Below, one piece after another: positions 62,301 through 64,000 of a stretch of 64,000 nucleotides of DNA. Every line of letters begins with the position of its first letter. Position 1 is the first letter of the stretch. The DNA lies in contig CANKYF010000011.1 in NCBI GenBank assembly GCA_947487895.1, forward strand, positions 1-64,000, in the 5' to 3' direction. The DNA is from an uncultured Flavobacteriaceae bacterium (GTDB lineage Bacteria; Bacteroidota; Bacteroidia; Flavobacteriales; Flavobacteriaceae). Below the pieces are notes generated by a model, which had not been told where the DNA came from, made no database searches, and saw only the letters and a list, made by a program, of their open reading frames with translations. A program made the translations under genes and the position numbers.

Positions 62301-64000
62301 TGGTATCTATTAAAACAAGCGATGGTATAAAACCACTTAAAGATGTCATTGTGTATTTTCAAGAAGGGAATACTCAAAAACAAGATACTACAGATGCTCA
62401 AGGTCGCTACAATTTAAAAGGTATAGGGAAAAGTATAGGCAACATTGAATTGATCGCTGAAAAACCTGGAACACTACCAATGATAAAAACAGTAAAAAAG
62501 GCTATTACAATCAAATCTAAAAATGTTGTGGACTTTACTTTAGAGTATGACAAAGAAGTCTCTATGACGACACTTTTTGGTTTTGACTTTACTATTATTT
62601 CTAAAGAAAGAATTGATGATAATACGTTTATGATTACTGAAGGAAATATTATTAATATTCCTGAAAACCCCAATTTTAAAATAGCTACAGAAAACGATAC
62701 AGAACAAAAAATCTTATCTTTTAGTAATCTTAAAATTAAGAAAACAGGACAATTAGATAGTCATAATACACCAATTTTCGCACCTGAAACATCGGTTGTT
62801 AATTTAAATGATAAAACGGTGGATGTCTTTATAAATAATGCGTTTAAAGGTGCCTTAGGAGACGGTTCCAAGCAATTACAACTCAAGAACAACAATGGAA
62901 AAGGTGAAATAAAAGGGCGTGTTGCTATTAATAATGTGTCTTTTGAATTTAGCGAAGCCTATGTGAACCTGGAAAACGATAACGATATTACTTTAACCAG
63001 ATCAAAAGGAAGTACAAACACACAGGTTAAAGTTTTTGCTATTGATTATACAAAAAATGATGTCTTTGGAATTGTCAATAAAAAAGACAAAGAACTGACT
63101 TTTAAATTAGGAGAATTTGAAGCTAAAGCAAAACAAGACAAATCTTATATAACTGATAATAATGTTGTATTCTACACGTATTTACAAACTCAAAAAATAG
63201 AGGGGATCGTTCCAAAAACATTGAAGATAGAAGCAGGCGAACTCACTTTACAACCAAAAAAACTATTACCTCTAAATAATAGTAAGACCTTGAAATTTAA
63301 ACTGGAAGCATGGGGTTTTGAATCGGAAAACTGGAGTTTCAATACTAACGATTTAAATATTGTAATTCCTAAAGCAACCATAAAAACAGGAACTATTGAT
63401 GTGCCTGTGGAGACTGTTCGTATCTATTCTAACGATTTTGATATAGATGGCAGTTTTAAACTCGATGGATTGAATATTGGAGGTATTGCAGACTTAAACG
63501 TAGTTGGTAGTTCTACCTCTTTTTCAATGAATCCAAGTGCTGGTAGTGATAAAAAGCCACATTGGGAACTTATGATAACCAACGATGGAGGACCAGCAGC
63601 TAGTATAAGTCTACCAGGATTTGAAACTGGAAAAACCTTGGATTTTTCGAGCATTAGTCTGTTAAGCAATGGAGAACAGGAAACAAGCATAGACAATAAC
63701 AAGCCTATAAAATTCTATAATATTATAGACATTACGCCAAATGGGATTATTTCTGGTGATGGTTTTATAGATGTATCGACAAGTACGAATTTAGGGATTC
63801 CGAGAGTGCCTCAAGAATCTGGTTATATTCGTTTTAAAAAGGAGAATGGAAAAGTTAAAGCTACAGTGTCTCCTATTCCTTTTGTTATTGATGCTCCAGG
63901 AAAAGTTACTTTAGCAATAGATGATAAGCCTGAGAATACTGAAATCCGTGATGGTTTTTTTAAAGCTATTGGTAAACTAACCGATGAGGAAGGCATTAAT
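59339..64000 (+). CDS. TANFOR-domain giant secreted protein, 3' end beyond window
   Basis: An open frame of 1554 codons without a stop runs from ATG 59339 to the window end, which is why the track omits it. The signal peptide (VLFVMFSVTVTIAQ) is followed by a TANFOR-type N-terminal domain (about 30-165: VAPYGRDAFFYYDNTNVTI, LPAGQYQICVRVRNEIG). A fibronectin/Ig-like module follows (about 180-290: VFSWTIPTG, GKSYAWQVIAR), then many carboxypeptidase-regulatory or Ig-like beta domains (GYVVSTTGAKPLAGVSVSL, GFAKTDTNGSYEFDN, DAQGRYNLKG). It is probably a surface-exposed or adhesive protein; no enzymatic motif was seen. Confidence 0.85.
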   Translation, partial: MHILFKISKQNVLTVLFVMFSVTVTIAQDFPVTVSTNIVAPYGRDAFFYYDNTNVTIINPSINSDVSLYIEFKGDNGVDLRTRESHNPLDLVLQAGSPTILTSFELQDYFAPENLVPTGISIAELQQNGLPAGQYQICVRVRNEIGQFLSAEEPLGCGYFNIIAAEPPQLINPICGDEITTGSNNVVFSWTIPTGVLPVGVEYTFKMIELLPNQDPNQAFLASTVPAFFEQTFFTQNAFVYGPTNPPLETGKSYAWQVIARDGETNTPFVNDGRSQVCWFKWNPATIRAIPILPVEEKPRLPTLTIDPQPMPISSLKGKLLYKFKETSGSTNITSTTSNGGFNLANVTVDPNPLINNNTTVSNKPLPPKMGYVVSTTGAKPLAGVSVSLVVTHLFNGKDNNGDHKFQPVDDSQSGYLNSENKQAQDQVLATTITDGDGNFNFQGFINPYEDYGLVQSDIDAKQNSDVQNLWMKGDMYKVLRLKVNNQYYLSPDVNITINPFESKNIGEVVSLVKSYNLNVIPKWQADKKQTTNSGILSGVNINLTRGYTPNHVPKNEGNKAHSGSGVLGDVVDNGITGANGITFKNLVRHSATNAKDRYTIVATESDKSLVTYKTKVKQYHVLVFAKDFPFTAQSALASSNFGQYLGENMTWNSELNVKTYTDTLWLAPNNPRIFGQVLLAENKEGNETRQLSNEKVHIIETNKNHSQAIKYYGFAKTDTNGSYEFDNLPVYEGDFNNGKREVVGPARLVYTNVEGFKGQLKKYDKLKWGQQQKTDFKLFADGKISGYVVDEEGNSISANVNVDSLAVKKTVFGFINLGNNVANNSNRFTVANSNYGQIFNFKAPSGKRKLTVKALSGNKIYQPKDTLITISKKGNDKPIKIVLLKKRKRIRFKVVEYNTKNTITNAKVTLEKGTILETTKLTNSDGYVTFIFDSNVDDFTFSIAPPKGKEDSYTTESFVVRGVPNTVKIKTVLERAYLEPTAKITGVVSIKTSDGIKPLKDVIVYFQEGNTQKQDTTDAQGRYNLKGIGKSIGNIELIAEKPGTLPMIKTVKKAITIKSKNVVDFTLEYDKEVSMTTLFGFDFTIISKERIDDNTFMITEGNIINIPENPNFKIATENDTEQKILSFSNLKIKKTGQLDSHNTPIFAPETSVVNLNDKTVDVFINNAFKGALGDGSKQLQLKNNNGKGEIKGRVAINNVSFEFSEAYVNLENDNDITLTRSKGSTNTQVKVFAIDYTKNDVFGIVNKKDKELTFKLGEFEAKAKQDKSYITDNNVVFYTYLQTQKIEGIVPKTLKIEAGELTLQPKKLLPLNNSKTLKFKLEAWGFESENWSFNTNDLNIVIPKATIKTGTIDVPVETVRIYSNDFDIDGSFKLDGLNIGGIADLNVVGSSTSFSMNPSAGSDKKPHWELMITNDGGPAASISLPGFETGKTLDFSSISLLSNGEQETSIDNNKPIKFYNIIDITPNGIISGDGFIDVSTSTNLGIPRVPQESGYIRFKKENGKVKATVSPIPFVIDAPGKVTLAIDDKPENTEIRDGFFKAIGKLTDEEGIN

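Overview
The window looks like a chromosomal piece of a marine-type member of the Flavobacteriaceae (Bacteroidota). The evidence is an AT-rich background, SusC/SusD pairs, a hybrid two-component regulator (HTCC), FecR/ECF-sigma pairs of the Bacteroidota type, a type IX secretion C-terminal signal, a TANFOR-type giant protein, a short 287-residue RpoD-like sigma factor and TAnnTTTG -7 promoter boxes. No rRNA, intact tRNA, CRISPR array or intact insertion sequence was seen.

Layout. (1) 0.5-3.2 kb: a three-gene operon of a LicC-like nucleotidyltransferase, a CobD/HisC-like PLP enzyme and a CDP-alcohol phosphotransferase, which together look like a head-group activation and transfer pathway. (2) 4-7.4 kb: an RpoD paralogue, an AraC-type regulator, a CsbD-like stress protein, several small proteins and a possible small RNA, perhaps a stress or stationary-phase island. 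(3) 7.4-16.6 kb: a possible tRNA/att remnant, an orphan ECF sigma gene, then a leftward fecR-susC-susD-lipoprotein cluster with its own divergent ECF sigma gene. (4) 16.6-26.1 kb: a GldA/GldFG-like ABC system, then a rightward operon of FecR, a thioredoxin-fold lipoprotein lacking its CxxC, an M16 peptidase and a normal TlpA redoxin. (5) 26.1-50.1 kb: a polysaccharide utilization locus (PUL) with SusC/SusD, an FG-GAP/ASPIC lipoprotein, a heparinase II/III-family protein, a 1329-residue secreted BNR-4 protein with four DNRLRE/CBM96-like repeats and a sorting domain, an HTCC sensor-regulator, a GH88 unsaturated glucuronyl hydrolase, an internally deleted kduI and an SDR of the KduD/gluconate 5-dehydrogenase group. 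(6) 50.2-55.9 kb: an AraC regulator divergent from a sugar transporter-RraA-split UxaA-SDR operon for sugar-acid catabolism. (7) 56.5-64 kb: another AraC regulator, then an outer-membrane barrel protein translationally coupled to a TANFOR protein that runs off the window.

How it fits together. The PUL reads as a pathway for a uronate-containing polysaccharide: lyase candidates make unsaturated oligosaccharides, SusCD imports them, GH88 releases the unsaturated uronate, and KduI/KduD-type steps convert it towards 2-keto-3-deoxygluconate. The neighbouring UxaA/RraA/SDR operon would handle related sugar acids. The HTCC is the obvious sensor. Two PUL promoters share an arrangement of two ACCC(C) half-sites 21-22 bp apart, the nearer one 28-29 bp upstream of a -7 box.

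Most unusual point. Just left of the PUL lies a roughly 1-kb, nearly identical copy of an internal part of the HTCC gene joined at a 10-bp microhomology to the 3' end of the SDR gene. The PUL is therefore bracketed by direct repeats in the same orientation. This looks like the scar of a duplicated PUL end with a 4.95-kb internal deletion, and it provides substrates for excision or amplification of an 18-23 kb segment. Separately, the kduI copy has lost its middle and an IS3-type orfA remnant lies between the HTCC and GH88 genes, so this end of the PUL has been reshaped repeatedly.
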